Shown piece after piece: positions 47,818 through 60,974 of a DNA stretch of 64,000 nt. Position numbers and translations under genes: made by a program. Within the stretch, counting starts at the first letter, position 1. Each line of letters starts with the position of its first letter. The notes beneath the pieces are model-generated. The model was not told the DNA's origin, did not search any database, and saw only the letters and a list, made by a program, of their open reading frames with translations. Origin of the DNA: Archegozetes longisetosus (lineage: Eukaryota; Arthropoda; Arachnida; Sarcoptiformes; Trhypochthoniidae); contig JAEMBT020000005.1 in NCBI GenBank assembly GCA_018873245.2, forward strand, positions 14,646,001 to 14,710,000, in the 5' to 3' direction.

Positions 47818-48870
47818 GAATGAATGAGTGCACTTTATTTAAACTGGAGACCACTTTAGTCTAAGAGACTACTTTTTTAGCAGATCCAGCATACAATACA
47901 ATACAGATAATATAATTATAAAATTAAATAAAAAATTAAAAAATACAGCATTTAAAACAAATTTTCTAATAAATAAGATTTAAGTTCAGAAATGAACTTT
48001 TCATATTTAAAAATTGATCTTGTGTTTAGAGAAATACAATTCCACTTTTTTACACCTTCATAAAAAATTGAATTTTGAGTATGCTTTAATTTGAAAGACG
48101 GAACTTCAACACTTTTGTTCACTTGAAGACGTGTGTTGTACCTCGAAGTTTGATAAGAAAAAAATTCTCGAGAAAAGGGACTACAAAATGAATGAAGAAC
48201 TTTATAAATATATTTATATGTCTCGTAGGAGAGCGATCCCTCAAAATTTAAAATATCAAACTTCTTAAAAATAGGAATGGAATGCTCAGTATATGAACTA
48301 AAATTTATGTACTTTATGGCTCTTTTTTGTAGCTTAATGATAGAGTCAATATGAGTTGGGTAAGTATACCCCCAGACTGTTATTGCATAACTATAAATGG
48401 GGGAAACTGTAGCATTAAAAATTAGAGGTAATGCGAATTAAGGAACTGAGTGTCTTATTCTCCCCAATATACTAACTCTTTGAGAAAGTTTTTTTGTAAC
48501 ATAATTAGTATGAGAATCAAATCTCATTTGATCATCAAAATTACTGCTAAAATTTTTATTGATCTCATTTGATTTAAAGAAATGTCGTTAAGTTTGACAT
48601 CGAAGTCAATTTTATGCTTTTTGCGACCACTTATAATCATATAATTGTATTTATTGATATTTGCAACTAAACGATTTGTTGTCAAGTATTCAAAAATTAC
48701 CCTTAAATCCTCGTTAGCTTTAATAATTAAATCCTCGAAATTGTCAGATTCAATCACTAGAGTAGCATCATCTGCATATAAAAAAATTTCTCCATTCAAA
48801 TTACACAAATGTATGTCATTTGTATAAATGTAGGATAATAGTGGTCCCTTTGTCAAAGTAATGACGAACT
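47818..48870 (-). pseudogene. 3' fragment of a non-LTR retrotransposon (reverse transcriptase)
   Basis: The minus strand has GPLLSYIYTNDIHLC and IFLYADDATLVIES, the YADD catalytic box of non-LTR reverse transcriptases. KYNYMIISGRKKHKID follows, then after a frameshift DDQMRFDSHTNYVTKKLSQR and a C-terminal region typical of Jockey/CR1-type LINEs. The copy ends at GTGCACTCATTCATTC (47818 side), a short tail repeat. It is 5'-truncated, as is usual for LINEs, and has frameshifts and stops. Confidence 0.8.
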
Positions 48871-49749
48871 GATTTTGTTAATTGAGTAAATCAGGTGGTA
48901 AGGAGCCAAAAATCAAAGATGATTGTCCAGAGATCGATGGTTATCTCTGGAAATTTAAGATTCTAGGATCAGAATAAAGTGTAATTTACTGAAAATCAAG
49001 TCTAGACGTGTTCTCTAAATTTGATATGGACAATTTGTAAAGAACTATAGCCCTCAATTGTTTATTCGGACAAATGAATGCTGTTAGATTTACATTAGTT
49101 GACCATGAGCCGATCTATTCTAGACTGCTTCAAAAATAGTTGATTTCTCGTCAATCAGTTTAATTCTAGGCTCTTCGTCACCTACTTAAGAAAATTATTA
49201 ATATTCAATAATTGAGTATTTGTTTTTAAACCACGTCCATACTTTCAGGAAGATATCTTTAGATCGAAATCAATCGAATAGAAGTGGAACGCAGGAGCTA
49301 AATAAATTTTTGGTAAGTGAAATTTTGAGATTGGCAATGAGTCAGAATTTTTAAAAATTTATATCCCAGCGACTATGACCAGTAGAGACATTGCGAGAAA
49401 AGGACTGAAGTCTATTTTTATGATCTGTTGAATAATATATTACTTTTAAGAAATCGACAACTTTATCTTCAAATTTACCTCTTCAAGCCTTTTAATTAGA
49501 AAACTTATTACTTCTCGGCCTCAATATTTAATTATAGCTAAGATAGATTTATTAATTTCTCAAGAAAATAAATTAGAGACTAACTTTTAAGTTATTTTAT
49601 TTTTGGATTTTTAAAGAATTATTTTATTGAGTTTACATTAAGTTTGATCCGAATGTTCAGATTGTTATTAAAGTATTGTCTAAAATGATTTTTTGTGTGC
49701 TTCTTAAAAGTTTGGTCTAAATTGTTTTGAACGAATCAAATGATTAATA
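48871..49749. other. Intergenic stretch
   Basis: AT-rich; I see no exon or repeat structure worth naming. Confidence 0.4.
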
Positions 49750-49942
49750 GTCAACAGTAGAGGCCTCAATCGGATCGGGCCTGATTCGGACAGGATCTAA
49801 GCTTAAATTCTCGGATTCGGATCGAATCCACGTCCTAGAAAAGTCAGATCGGATCTGTCCTATTGGATCCGAAAATAAACAACTTTAGAAGTATTGTATA
49901 GCAACAGTATTGAGTTTAACAGTATTTCACAAGGAACACAGT

Positions 49943-50045
49943 AAAAGGAGAGACAATGTATTTCTATGGAGAGACGGAGAGACAGACAGACAGACAGAGA
50001 GACTGTCTGTCTGTCTTTCCATACAAATACATTGCCTCTCCTTTT
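49943..50045. repeat. Hairpin with (GACA)n stem inside the outer hAT-like element
   Basis: AAAAGGAGAGACAATGTATT at the left is repeated inverted at the right. Between them (GACA)n runs are complementary to (TGTC)n. A transcript would fold into a long stem. Confidence 0.5.
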
Positions 50046-50109
50046 GCCATGTCCCTTTCATAAATGTATGAAATCATTGGCACTAAAACTGTAATTAAAT
50101 ACTTCAAAA

Positions 50110-50868
50110 TAATGTTGCGACTAGTTCTCGATACCCGACCCAAACCAAACCAAACTGTGATTTTTAAATCTAAACCAAACCCAAAACCAAACAAAAAAAT
50201 TAGATACAAGTTTTTATTTATAAAAGTACATGTAATTTTTAGTTAAAGCAATAATGTTTGGACTAAAATAATCTATTCTTTTAATGATCTAATCTTTTCA
50301 CAACTAAAGACATTGACAATGCGTGAACTCAATTCACATCTTGATCTGAATCGAAGATATTTAAATGTTAAATCAAGTTTATTTTTCAATAGAGTAAGAT
50401 GTACTTTTAATTAAAATTTGATAACTTTTTAATTTGCTTTAATTATAACGAAATATAGAGTTTTTTAAAGTTATTATTTTTTAAATAAAACATCAATCTA
50501 AATTAAACTCAAATTCGTTTTATTTTATATATATAGTCTACTGGTAATTCAAGACCTTGAGTTTATATTTTCTTTATCTGATATAGATATTATATTACAA
50601 ATAAATCATCTCATTTTCTATGAAAATAGCCTATACTAATGATTGAATTCTAACTTTTTTCGTGTATATGTTTACAACTTTAGACAAGCTTTCAAACTTC
50701 AATATTCAAGACTTTTCTATATGATAAACAAAAAAATGGTTTTTGGTTTTCAAAAATTCAATAGAACCAAACTGGAAAATTCTCTTTAAAATCAAAACAA
50801 AACCAGAACCAAACAATTTTCTAAACTCAGACCCAAACCCGAAAGAAGTGAAACTGATCGCAACATTA
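50110..50868. mobile_element. hAT-like element (inner) with exact 8-bp target duplication
   Basis: Ends TAATGTTGCGACTAG and, inverted, TAATGTTGCGATCAG. The exact duplication CTTCAAAA lies at 50102-50109 and 50869-50876. The subterminal sequence is a string of CCAAACC/GGTTTGG motifs. Length 759 bp, no coding capacity. Confidence 0.75.
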
Positions 50869-51451
50869 CTTCAAAACTGAGGCAACCATTCAGTATAACA
50901 AATACAAGCATTTTATTGTCTATTGTTTCAAAAGTGTCAGATTCAGAGGAAAGTGAATCAGATATAAGTGAATCACAATTAAATAAATCAATTGAAATTT
51001 ATTTAGATAGTCTAATTTAGATACTGATAAAGTTGACAAAATGTTATCCATTAGATCTAACTTTGATTTAATTAAACATTAATATTGATTTCCAATCGTA
51101 TTGATTTTGTATTCACTAGTAAAATCCTTATTTCAACAATTATTTTCGGATCGGACCGGACCTGAAAAATATGAAGTTCAGACCCGTATCGAATCGGATC
51201 AGACTTAGTATTTTTGCTATTTTTTCGGCCTCCAATCAACAGCTTTATTGATCAATCGATAAAAACAAAGTTTAATTTTAAAACAATTTTCTAATATTCA
51301 GCTGAATTAGTTTGAATGATTATATATAATCAAGATTTGATCTGAACTTATTTAAGCCTACAACTCAGATAAGAATATAAATATATATGTCGATATAAAA
51401 AACCATTTCAATATAGTTAATGAAAGAAGTTTAGGGTAAAATAAATGATAA

Positions 51452-54400
51452 TTATCTGTAGGCAACTCTTATATCTAATACAAAATTTTTATTGCCATTA
51501 TTGGCGAATGAAAGAAATCCACGCGAAACAACACACAGAGTGAATCTTTCGTTTGGTATCTGTTTGGCCAGTTCAGTGCAAACTTCTACTATATTCTGGT
51601 TGACATTTGAACAATAGTGCAGATCAAGTGAACGTAATTTAGTCATTGATAGTATTGCTAAACATATTTCGTCATCAATAATAACTCGATGTAATCTTAA
51701 ATGTCGTAAATTTGGTAATTGAGCGATAGATTGCCAACAATGTCGACCACATTCGACACACAAACGGTGACCATATCTTCGAGTTTAGTTCAGTAAGATT
51801 CAAATTATTGATTAATCAGATTAAGAATAAACAATTAGTTTTTTTTATATTAAGTGAATTTGTGTAAAGAATTGTTAGAAAAATTGTTATTTGTTAATCA
51901 ATCAAAAACTTTGATAATTATAAGGTTGAAAAGAAAGCATTTGCGGATTTTCACCATGTTCAATTAACATTATTTTTGTGAAGAATGTTTATGTTTACAA
52001 ATCAATTTCAGTTGCATTTCCATACACGTGATATTTGTCTATAATTTTCTCCTGAAATTAATTTTGATATCTAGTGATAATCAGTTCTTAAGCCATGTCT
52101 TCAGATGAACTCCACATAAAGCATTGTGGGTGTATCCGGGCTAATGGGTCTAGAGGGATTCCCGACCCCCATCTCCAAGTGTGATATATCGTTGGATTCA
52201 GTTCGTCGAGCTGAACATTTTGATACCACATTTGACCGCTTCCGACCCGAACCTGACCACTTCTGGCCACGCAGACCTAAACCCTCGAAAATGGATAACC
52301 TGGCTTTACCAAGTTGTAACTCAAACCAGACCTGATTTGAATTAAGGTATAATAGGTTAGGTCGCTTCGCGACATAACCAATTCTCCCCTAGTTTATATC
52401 AAGCTTGCTTAACGGTGGCTAGATGGTGAAGATTCACAAAGACTTTCTTCCCAACCTTATAAATATTTAAACTAAACGTGAATACCTTTTGCTAAGATGA
52501 TCACATCTGAACTCGACTGCATGTAAGACAAGTTTCTCGAGTTGTGGTAAATTTCTGTGAATTGCAGTAACAGATTCTCTCTCAAGAGAGGCATATTGTA
52601 TTGTCAAGCATTTGATCGAAGACCATCCCAGAGATAATATCTTTTGAAAGGGTAGGTCAACATTTCCGCTGACAAACTGCAGATTCAATTCCTCTAATTG
52701 ATCGAATAAGAAGTCTGCCGGAGTACTCACATCGATATCAAAGTGCCGCAATCTTAGCATAAGACGTCTTAAATTCGAAAAATTGCTGCCAATGGTCGAT
52801 ATAACAGAGTCTATTAGTTCTGGTGGCACGTCAACGCGACCTATCAAGCGAGTAACGATAAAATTGATTGTGGTTTGAACGATAGCTAAAACAATTAATT
52901 TGCTTATGGATTGACAACTGAATAAATCAAAGCTCAATCAAACAATGTTTCGAAATTAGTACTAAACTAATTTCATTCTTCTGCTTGTTTTGAATTGAAA
53001 TTTGAAACAGAATTTAGATTGAGAATATTGTTCGGATTGATGTTTTAAATTATTCTGAGTATTGATCAATATCTATACTGTTTAGGAATCAAATAGAACA
53101 ATCTAAGAATAGATTAGGTGCAACCCGTAATGGGACACAAAAAGTACTACGAGCATGACCTTTAGGCTTATGCAAGTATTAGAGCAAAGTTGAAAATTAT
53201 TTACATTTATATGAGTATCTATAGACTTAATTATGGATTTTATGTTATGAAACTACATACACTGTACTGTGCAGCATATATGTAGCAGTGCTTCTCAGAC
53301 TTCTACACGCGGGCCATTCTCGATGGAAAAGATGCATTTATCTGGAGTTGCAATCATGAATCAGATTTTTAAGAGAGAAAAATGGTTTATCTAGTTTAAA
53401 AAATGAAATTTGACACATTCTGACTATAGCCGCAGTAGTTGGAAATTTATTTGGCTATATTTTAGTTGATTATATTTTTATCAAACATAAATTTAAAAGA
53501 ATTTGACCCGACAAACAGATGGATAAAACAGGCGTGAAGTGAAATTTTTGAGAAAAGCGTTTGTGGATCACATACGGTCGGTCTACGGGCATCGGTCCGA
53601 GAAGCCCTGTTATACATGAATTACGTAATATTAGTATTAAAAAACAAATGAATACCTAAATTAATGACTTTTTCTGCATAGTTCCTGAAAGCTAAAAGTG
53701 AGACACATTCCAAACCGATTCCGTGTTCACAATCTATATAAATACGCTTAACAGTTTGCCTAATAATAGCCAAATAGGACATTATATCGATTTCGTTGTT
53801 AATCTTGAGTTCTTCTAAGTTATGACAATATTTCAAAAGCATATCGACTGCCAACTGATCGATTGCTGTGAGACTTCCGATTGACAGATACTTTAATTGT
53901 TGGCCTAACTTTTTCGCAAAGATTTTCCATTGCATTAAATAATTGTGATTATTTGTGTAATTATTTGCATTGAATTGGTCGGATTGTAATTCTCTATAAT
54001 TCAAAATATTGTTTTTGTGATAATTTTCGTTTTTATTGTATTGATCATTATTGCAATTATCAATATTTTCTTGAAGTCGAATGTCGTATAGATGAAGACA
54101 TTCTAATTGATCGCTGTTTGCCATTATTATCTAAATTTGAATAACAAACACTAATTAAATGACTGTTTAAGTAATCAAATGAATTAAAGAATGAATTAGT
54201 GTATTGGTAAACCAAAGTCTACAAAAATGGTCTGATCAGATGTGTAGCTCAAGCAGTATTGCCTCAAAAGTTGTAGCATTTCAAATGTCAAGCATTCAAT
54301 TGAAAACACTCGATTCGTTCGAATTGATGACTAATTTTCTAAAATTCGATTCAACTGAAAACACAAAAAGAGATCATTTGACAAGAATTGCTTAAATTTA

Positions 54401-57400
54401 GATTGAATATCTAAATAAAATTGAAGTTATTAACTGCCCTGTTTTCTAGAGGACAGACCTTGGTTAGTGGTCCTGTCATCTCTATTAGGAAAATCTGATG
54501 TAATTTACTTTTGAATGACCCTTGAACAAATACTGTCAAAAAAACTATGTTCAATCTTAAACAATCGGAAATTTGTTGAAGAAACTCGCAGAAAAAATTG
54601 AATTGGAATTGAGTAATGCTTATTTTTCTGACATAAATTAATTGTTTAATATTGGATTATAAAAGAACAAGTGACTTCTGTAAAAAATTTTAATTGACTA
54701 ATTGAACAATTGTCTGAGAACGAATTTTTTCAGAACTTGAGTAAATTATTGGCTTTTGAACTAATTCGAATATGTAGCCTGTTTTTGAAGAAGTGCCTTA
54801 ACGAATGCCTTGAATTCAATATAGAAAATATTTTTAATGCATATTAAAGGCCTATTCGTTAAGGCACTTCAAAAACAGGCTACATATACTGATAAAATTA
54901 GTCTGTTTGCCAATTGAAACATTTTTTTGTAGTTTGCTCGGTTGAAATGCGAAATCTCGAAAAGAAAAATCTGAAAGAGTAGAATACCGAGAAATAAAAA
55001 CTCGAAGCTTATAACTTCGAAACCCTGTTTAACTGACTTTGAATTCTCCGAGCGGTAGAACGACTATACCATACGTGAAAATAAGAGTAAACAGTTTGTC
55101 AGTATAAACTTTAATATTTATAGCTTTCGAATCATATCTTTAGATGAAATTGAGTTTATAGTTAGTAACTAAAGAAACCTATTAAATCGTTTGCGAATGA
55201 AAAGTATTGGACATGTTTCTAACCTTCAGTTGCTTATATACTAAATATGGTTGGAAGTGAGATACACACTAACGCTCAAAAGTATGCTCAGAGTAATTGA
55301 CTCAGTGTCTTGTCTTTTACCGAATGTAGTTTAACAATTCATTAATTTCGACCAACTTTGTCCTAAAGCGTAGTAATTTGGGATTCAAATGATTCAAAGG
55401 TATAAAATAGTTTGACATTTCCAGTAAAATTATAAACAATTAAAAACTTCGTCACATTTTGTGTAGTCGTAAATAAGTAGTATCTTGTCTTGACTGAATC
55501 AAAGTGAGAAAAAAGTGATCTTGCAATTTTTTAAAATTAAATTAAGCAGAACATCGATTAAATGAAATGTTTTTAAACCGAAATATATTGATTTAAAATT
55601 ATTTCCTCGAAAAGATGGTCAAATCACGAGAATTTACTGAAGCCGAACGTCTTCAGATGTTTCGAACGAGAAATGAGAGTAAACAATATCATACCATGAC
55701 CGAAAAGGTGGGATGCAGTCCCTCATGTGAAAAAGATCAAGACTTTCGGAACAGCTCGTAATCTAATAAGAAGTGGTCGAAAACGCTATACCACTATGTG
55801 AACTGACGGCAGAATTGCAGTAAATGTGAGGAAAAATCTGAGAGTTATGGATAAAGAGATCAAACAAGAACTGTAATCTGTGAATATGAATTGCAGTGTA
55901 TTCTACAGTCAGACGGCGATTAAGAGAAAGGTATCTTTTGGTAGAATCACACACATAGTGAAGACCAGCAATAAGTGAGAAAAATCGCATAAAAGGACTT
56001 GCATTTGCAAGCAAATGCCTAAATATGCCTTGGCCTTCTCAAGCAAAATAATTTGGTCTGATGAATCGAAATTCAAGCTAATTAGCTCGAAGGGACGAAG
56101 TAAAGTGTGAAAAACTCAAATAAGGGCTTAATAAAGACAATGTTACGGTTACTGTAAATTATTTGCTTTCTGTCATGGTTGAGAATGTTTTTGGCCTCTG
56201 AAATAGGCAACTTAGTCGAAATAAACACTAAAGTACACCCTAAACTTTATTTCAGGCTCATTAATAAAAATTGATACGCTAGTACAGAACTTATGAAAAT
56301 CAGAGATAACTTTGTCTTTCATTGTGATAGCGACTCCAAACACACTTTATGTTTAGCGAAGAGTTGGTTAATAGAAAATGAGATAAAACATATCGAATGG
56401 CCACCACAAAGTTCAGACTTGAATATAATCGAACATTTGTGGGATCAATTGGACCGATTGGTACTTCAGTCTGACCGTAAATCTGTTGCATATTTCAAAA
56501 AGCCTTATTTGAGAGTTGGGAATAAATCAGACAGAAATGATTGATCGGCTGATCCCTAATCGACTGGAAGGAGCGGTGAAAGCGGACGAAGGCAATACCA
56601 GTTACTAGTCATCGGTTTATGGCGGAATCGGTCAACATTTCTAAGACTGACTAATGTTTATTTAATTTTGACTGGAACTTTTAATAAGAATTCAAGTTGT
56701 AACCAAACTACGGTCCAATTTCTGTGTTAATAAATCCCAATTTTTAAAGACGTGAATACAGTAGAAATTCACGATATTAATTGTTTTTAATTGCTAGTCT
56801 TTGAGAAATGAATGAGTTTTTTGTGCATTACGCGACTTTTGCACAATTTTGAGCGCTAGTGTATATTAATTGTTATATAGAAAATCGTAATATTGAATTA
56901 AGTTAACTTAGGTCCTTTTCGAATGGGAAACGGTGATTTTGCGAGTAGGATAACCAGAGTAAACGAAACAAAGTTTGAAAATCGTGATTTTGGAAATTGA
57001 GCAGAGTAACCATTTGTTGACTAACATCAATAAAGAGCGTTATCTCAGTCAAGCGTTTTGAATGAAAGAGAGCTTTAGAAAATGTACTGGATAAGTGCTT
57101 TATTTCGAAATCATGGTAAAGGATACGTACTCTTAAATGAGATTGGCTATTGCTATCAAAAAGTTTGAGTCTAAAATTAAAATAATCAAAGTTTTTAAAA
57201 TTGAAAATTCGGAATTTTTCTTAATAATGACTTTCTGATTATACAAGTCGACACCTATAGCAGGTAAATATATTGTTTTGATTATAGCCTAAATAAGATT
57301 TAAATAATGGACTGAAAAGTGATTTTTTAATCAAGAATTTTGAATGAATTTTGAAGATTTTACTTAAATTAGTTGGTGAAGGACTAGCGCTAGATTCGAG

Positions 57401-60400
57401 CTTCGGCCTAGAGAACTCAATTGAACAGAAGTATATTTTATTTGAAATTGAAAACCTTATTCTATTGCATGCAGACATAAAATGATACGTTTTTATTAGG
57501 CCATTGAAATAAGTTGTTATTTTTGGTATTTATTTCGATAAGAAAATCAATAAAAGTTTAAGACTTGAAGAATATAATTTTGTTTTGATATGAGTAATAG
57601 AAGCATTGTTATTATATTTTTTGCTCAATACTTTCTTTTGAATTGGTTGGTTGTAAAAATTCTCATCAATTAGAAAGAACTCTACAGCAAACATATTATG
57701 ACTTCTTGCATAAGAATATCATGTCACATGAATATAAATTGAATTCTTAATTGATTGTTCACTTCGTCATAAGTTGGGTGTGAATAGAATTTCAAACCAA
57801 TAAGAAAATAAGTGCTATCATAAGAGTCTCTAACTTTTGTAAATACGACTCTTTACAATTGTTTAGACCTTCGAAACTGAGATATGAGCGCCGATCATGT
57901 AAAGGCGAAAAACATGAGCTAATATTTATGTCTTCAAAAACCCATAATTTCACACCTCTTTTAGAATTTCAAACTTTTAAATCACGAATTTGGCGAAACT
58001 TGTGAAAAGTCTCGGACTTTGATTCGGAAGATACAAAGTTTTTTTGTTCGAGGAATTTTGATAGATTCAAGGAAGAAATATCGACGAAAAAAACTTAGTT
58101 ATCCAAATCCTAAATCAAGTTTTAGAACAAGCATTACCTCAACTTCTATAGAAATTAAAAATTGTTGAAACGATTGAATTTGATTAGAAAAAAATACTTT
58201 TGATGGTAACGACTGAGATGCTTTCTAGTTTTAAAATCTGAACTGACGATTTGATAATTTAAAACACTATAAAGCTTAGCTTATTGTTCCGAAACTTTGT
58301 CCGAAAAAGAATATTTCTAGTCTGAGTTTGCGACCGGGATTCTCAAGCTTTTAGTCGGAAGTGGTATAGACTCTGGTTATCGGGAAATTATATAAGCTTA
58401 GGAAATTTGGTGCTCAACCTTAGTATGCTTATGCAAACTGATTTACTTATCTATTTGCCAATTTATAATAAATGTAATCGTGATTCTTAGCTTGAATTGG
58501 CTATAATTCTTACATTTTCAATACTCAAAGTCTACTAACCGGTAAATTTTTATATTTGGATGTATTGTGTTATTTAAAGTGTAAGCTGAGTATATGTCAG
58601 ACTTTTGAAATGAAAAGTCACTAAATTATGAAGAAAACATAGTAAATTAAAATAAAGAAGGGAAAGAATGACTTAATAGCTTGTATGAATTAAATATGAA
58701 GTTTGGCAAACTCGAAATAAAACTTGTTTGGATGAGAAGTACTAGCTTTATTTGATTAAATTCTAAGTCAACAATTAAGGCAATTTTTATCAATGAAATA
58801 AGTGTTTGAATGTATATTTTATACACTAACAAACTTTAAGCTTAAGACTGATATTCGAGTTGAGTTTGAGGAGTAATTTTCAAAGTGAATTTCGAGTTTT
58901 TCGCCATTTGAAACGTTATTTAAACCACTATTTCTAGAAAAAGATCAATACTTTTATATTTTAGTGAAATCTTATCGACAAGATTTGTCATCTAACAAAC
59001 GACAATAGGACCGAAATAGAACTGGAAATTAAGTTGGTCAATTTTTGCTGATCTTTTTTCAAAGCTTAACCTAAAGTTTGATAAAAAGATCTGATTCCGA
59101 TCTATAGAATGTCTTTAATCTTGAACGTAGTTGAAACGAGATTTAATATTCACTGGACCGACACTCACTAGGCCGACAGTTCAATAAAAAGACAGCTATC
59201 AGACCGACATTACATTACTTAATCTATACCACTTACGTACCATGTAACAATTTAACCTAACCAAGCTTAATCGCTTCGCGACCTAATCCGCTCTCATTTG
59301 AGTTAGATTAGGTTAGGTCTGGATGGTACCTATCAAATTATGTATTTACCTGGCCTCAGAATTTCAACAGTCAGTCTAATGAACTATCCACCTAGTTATC
59401 ATCGGTCTAGTGATTGTCAGTCTAGTGCGATTGATCTGTGATAAACACGCATAAAAATCGAATTATTTGCTTCGTAGTTAAACAAAATGATCTGATCAAT
59501 AGAACTTCTTAATTCGAACTGAATCCTATATGCTGATTATTAAAATTGAACAAATGAAAGTCGAATGATTTTGCATAAAAAAACTCGATTTAGAAAACAT
59601 GAAAAGATAATTACTCCGTTATCGATTATAAGAGTTTGTGGTAAAAAAATAGCATCAATAAAAGAGTAACACAAAGGATAATTTTTTTTGATTAAACTTA
59701 AGTGCTTTTGTCAAAAATGAATGGATATTATTTATTTAGATGATATGTTTAATTTGTGTTTATAAGTAATTCTATTCATACTCTATATGATTTGGCATTA
59801 GAAAATTGAATGTTGCAAATTGTAAAAATGGTGCAAATGTTATGTTTTAGTTGAATTTACACTAGTTCTAGAGTCGAATAATTGAATGCATGACAATGTT
59901 CATATTTAAGTCCGAATTTTCGGTTCTTATACATAGCCTCTTAACATAAGCTTGTTTATATGAGTTTGAATTTATTAGAGTTGTTTTTGATTCTGAAAAC
60001 TGAATATTCCGTTTGTTTGATGGTCTTAATTTTTTGAGGCTTAAAGATTTATTATTGATTATCGAAAGATTTGTGGAAAATAAATGACTAAGTATAAAAA
60101 GATAACAGTCATACTTATGCTAGAATTGACTGTGTGATACGGTAACCCGTATAATAGAACTGGATTGCCTCAAGCCGATTATTGGCTAGCAATAATACTT
60201 GAAACTTTGTTATTTGCTAAATTGAGTTTTCGCGAGAAAAATATTTTAGGTACGATGTACTGCACACAAGTAAGACAGCTGGTATAAATCAAATCAATAA
60301 TCATAATGAACAAATATGATAATTCAATTTTTTTGGGCCATTTAGTCTATACTACAGTACTTATCAGTTGTAAAGACAACGTTTGCTTAATAATTAATGA

Positions 60401-60974
60401 TAAAAGTTGCAAGTTTTCAACTTAAATATCAGCTAAAAGATTAGAAAAAATAACTGAAATGTTTGGTTTTGTTTTGCTAATCGATACTGAGATATGGAAA
60501 AAAGTTTTTGTTTGAAAAACTGAACAGTATTCTAACCTTTAGAGCATTGTTATCCAAATAGCAATGCGATAAATTAATGCACTTTAAATTAGTGCATAAG
60601 CGCATCAGATACTTGAGTATAGAATTTGGATAAATAACATAACCAGATTTGTCTCTCTCAAACGATTTAGACGGAGGAAAGTCCCAATTAGTCCAATTAA
60701 CACAGTGACAGTTACATTTAATTGAATGTTCGCCCATTTTTAGTGATACACTTTTTTGCAATAAAGTTCTTATTAATTGTTGCCATCGTTTGCAAACACG
60801 TTCTATCAATAATTTTTCCTTCAATGTTAAATTTGAAAATATGATCAGAAGTGTGTTGTCATCGAAGTCGTTGATTCGAAATCTATTTTTACGACCGCTT
60901 AGGTCACAAAATGAGTGATAGCGATCTAATATTAAGTGGCGGCTGGTTATCCGTGATTTTTGACAATTACCCAT
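51452..60974 (-). CDS. F-box / leucine-rich-repeat protein
   Basis: Four exons (60537-60974, 53656-54130, 52486-52885, 51452-51776) give 545 aa with consistent phases. An F-box lies at about 34-69 (INDFDDNTLLIIFSNLTLKE...CKRWQQLIR). Leucine-rich repeats follow across all exons, for example LKCINLSHCYLDNNALK joined to IIMANSDQLECLHLYD, KYLSIGSLTAIDQLAV, FDQLEELNLQFVSGNVDL and LRHLRLHRVIIDDEICLAIL. F-box/LRR proteins are substrate receptors of SCF ubiquitin ligases: the F-box binds Skp1 and the repeats bind the target. The family member cannot be named. An Asn-rich insert occupies part of exon 2 (about 160-205). The ATG at 60974 is the first in frame. Intron 1 is 6.4 kb and contains a Tc1 copy and smaller elements; introns 2 and 3 also carry repeats. 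Confidence 0.82.
52120..52380. repeat. Diverged copy of the 24.3/25.8-kb terminal-repeat unit, plus TCGCTTCGCGA motif
   Basis: CCAAGTGTGATATATC and GACCCGAACCTGACCAC match the unit in the arms of the composite element at 24300-25876. Right next to it, AGGTTAGGTCGCTTCGCGAC (52352-52371) shares TCGCTTCGCGAC with the element at 59151-59427. It lies in intron 3 of the F-box gene. Confidence 0.5.
53286..53609. mobile_element. hAT-like MITE in F-box gene intron 2
   Basis: Left end CAGTGCTTCTCAGAC and, inverted at the right, CAGGGCTTCTCGGAC, each followed by CGGGCC/GCCCG sequence. This is a common hAT terminal form. No convincing 8-bp duplication was found. Confidence 0.5.
54773..54884. mobile_element. 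112-bp fold-back MITE at a TA site
   Basis: TGTAGCCTGTTTTTGAAG at the left is mirrored at the right; arms are about 38 bp. TA flanks both sides (54771-54772, 54885-54886). It lies in intron 1 of the F-box gene. Confidence 0.65.
55265..56861 (+). mobile_element. Tc1-type transposon copy, decayed
   Basis: Terminal repeats CACTAACGCTCAAAAGTA (left) and CACTAGCGCTCAAAATTG (right, inverted) are flanked by TA. The transposase remnant runs from 55615 (MVKSREFTEAERLQMF) through frameshifts to about 56680. It includes IIWSDESKFKL (first catalytic Asp region), FHCDSDSKHT (second Asp) and WPPQSSDLNIIEHLWDQL (Glu), the DD34E pattern of Tc1. Many stops rule out activity. It lies in intron 1 of the F-box gene. 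Confidence 0.85.
56900..59150. other. Remaining intron 1 sequence of the F-box gene
   Basis: AT-rich intronic sequence with no recognisable exon or element between the Tc1 copy and the inverted-repeat element at 59151. Confidence 0.45.
59151..59427. mobile_element. Inverted-repeat element of the CACTAGACC family
   Basis: CACTGGACCGACACTCACTAG at the left faces the near-inverse at the right, ending GTCAGTCTAGTG. The centre holds TTAGG-like motifs in both orientations around TCGCTTCGCGAC. Same family as 3864-4118. Non-coding. Confidence 0.6.

Larger units (their letters stand above)
49758..51234. mobile_element. hAT-like element (outer) with a nested insertion
   Basis: Ends TAGAGGCC and, inverted, TGGAGGCC. 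Both subterminal regions are rich in GGATCGG motifs. The flanks GTCAACAG (49750-49757) and ATCAACAG (51235-51242) match at 7 of 8 positions. A second element (50110-50868) sits inside. No transposase was recognised, so both are non-autonomous. Confidence 0.65.

Noticed and set aside
54204-54395. Possible extra F-box/LRR exon on the minus strand
   Set aside because: A leucine-rich reading exists, but exon 1 joins directly to the exon at 54130 in phase with a natural repeat, and the candidate has no good donor.
57239-57478. 79-codon minus-strand open frame in the F-box intron
   Set aside because: Low-complexity Ser/Lys/Phe sequence, no family match.
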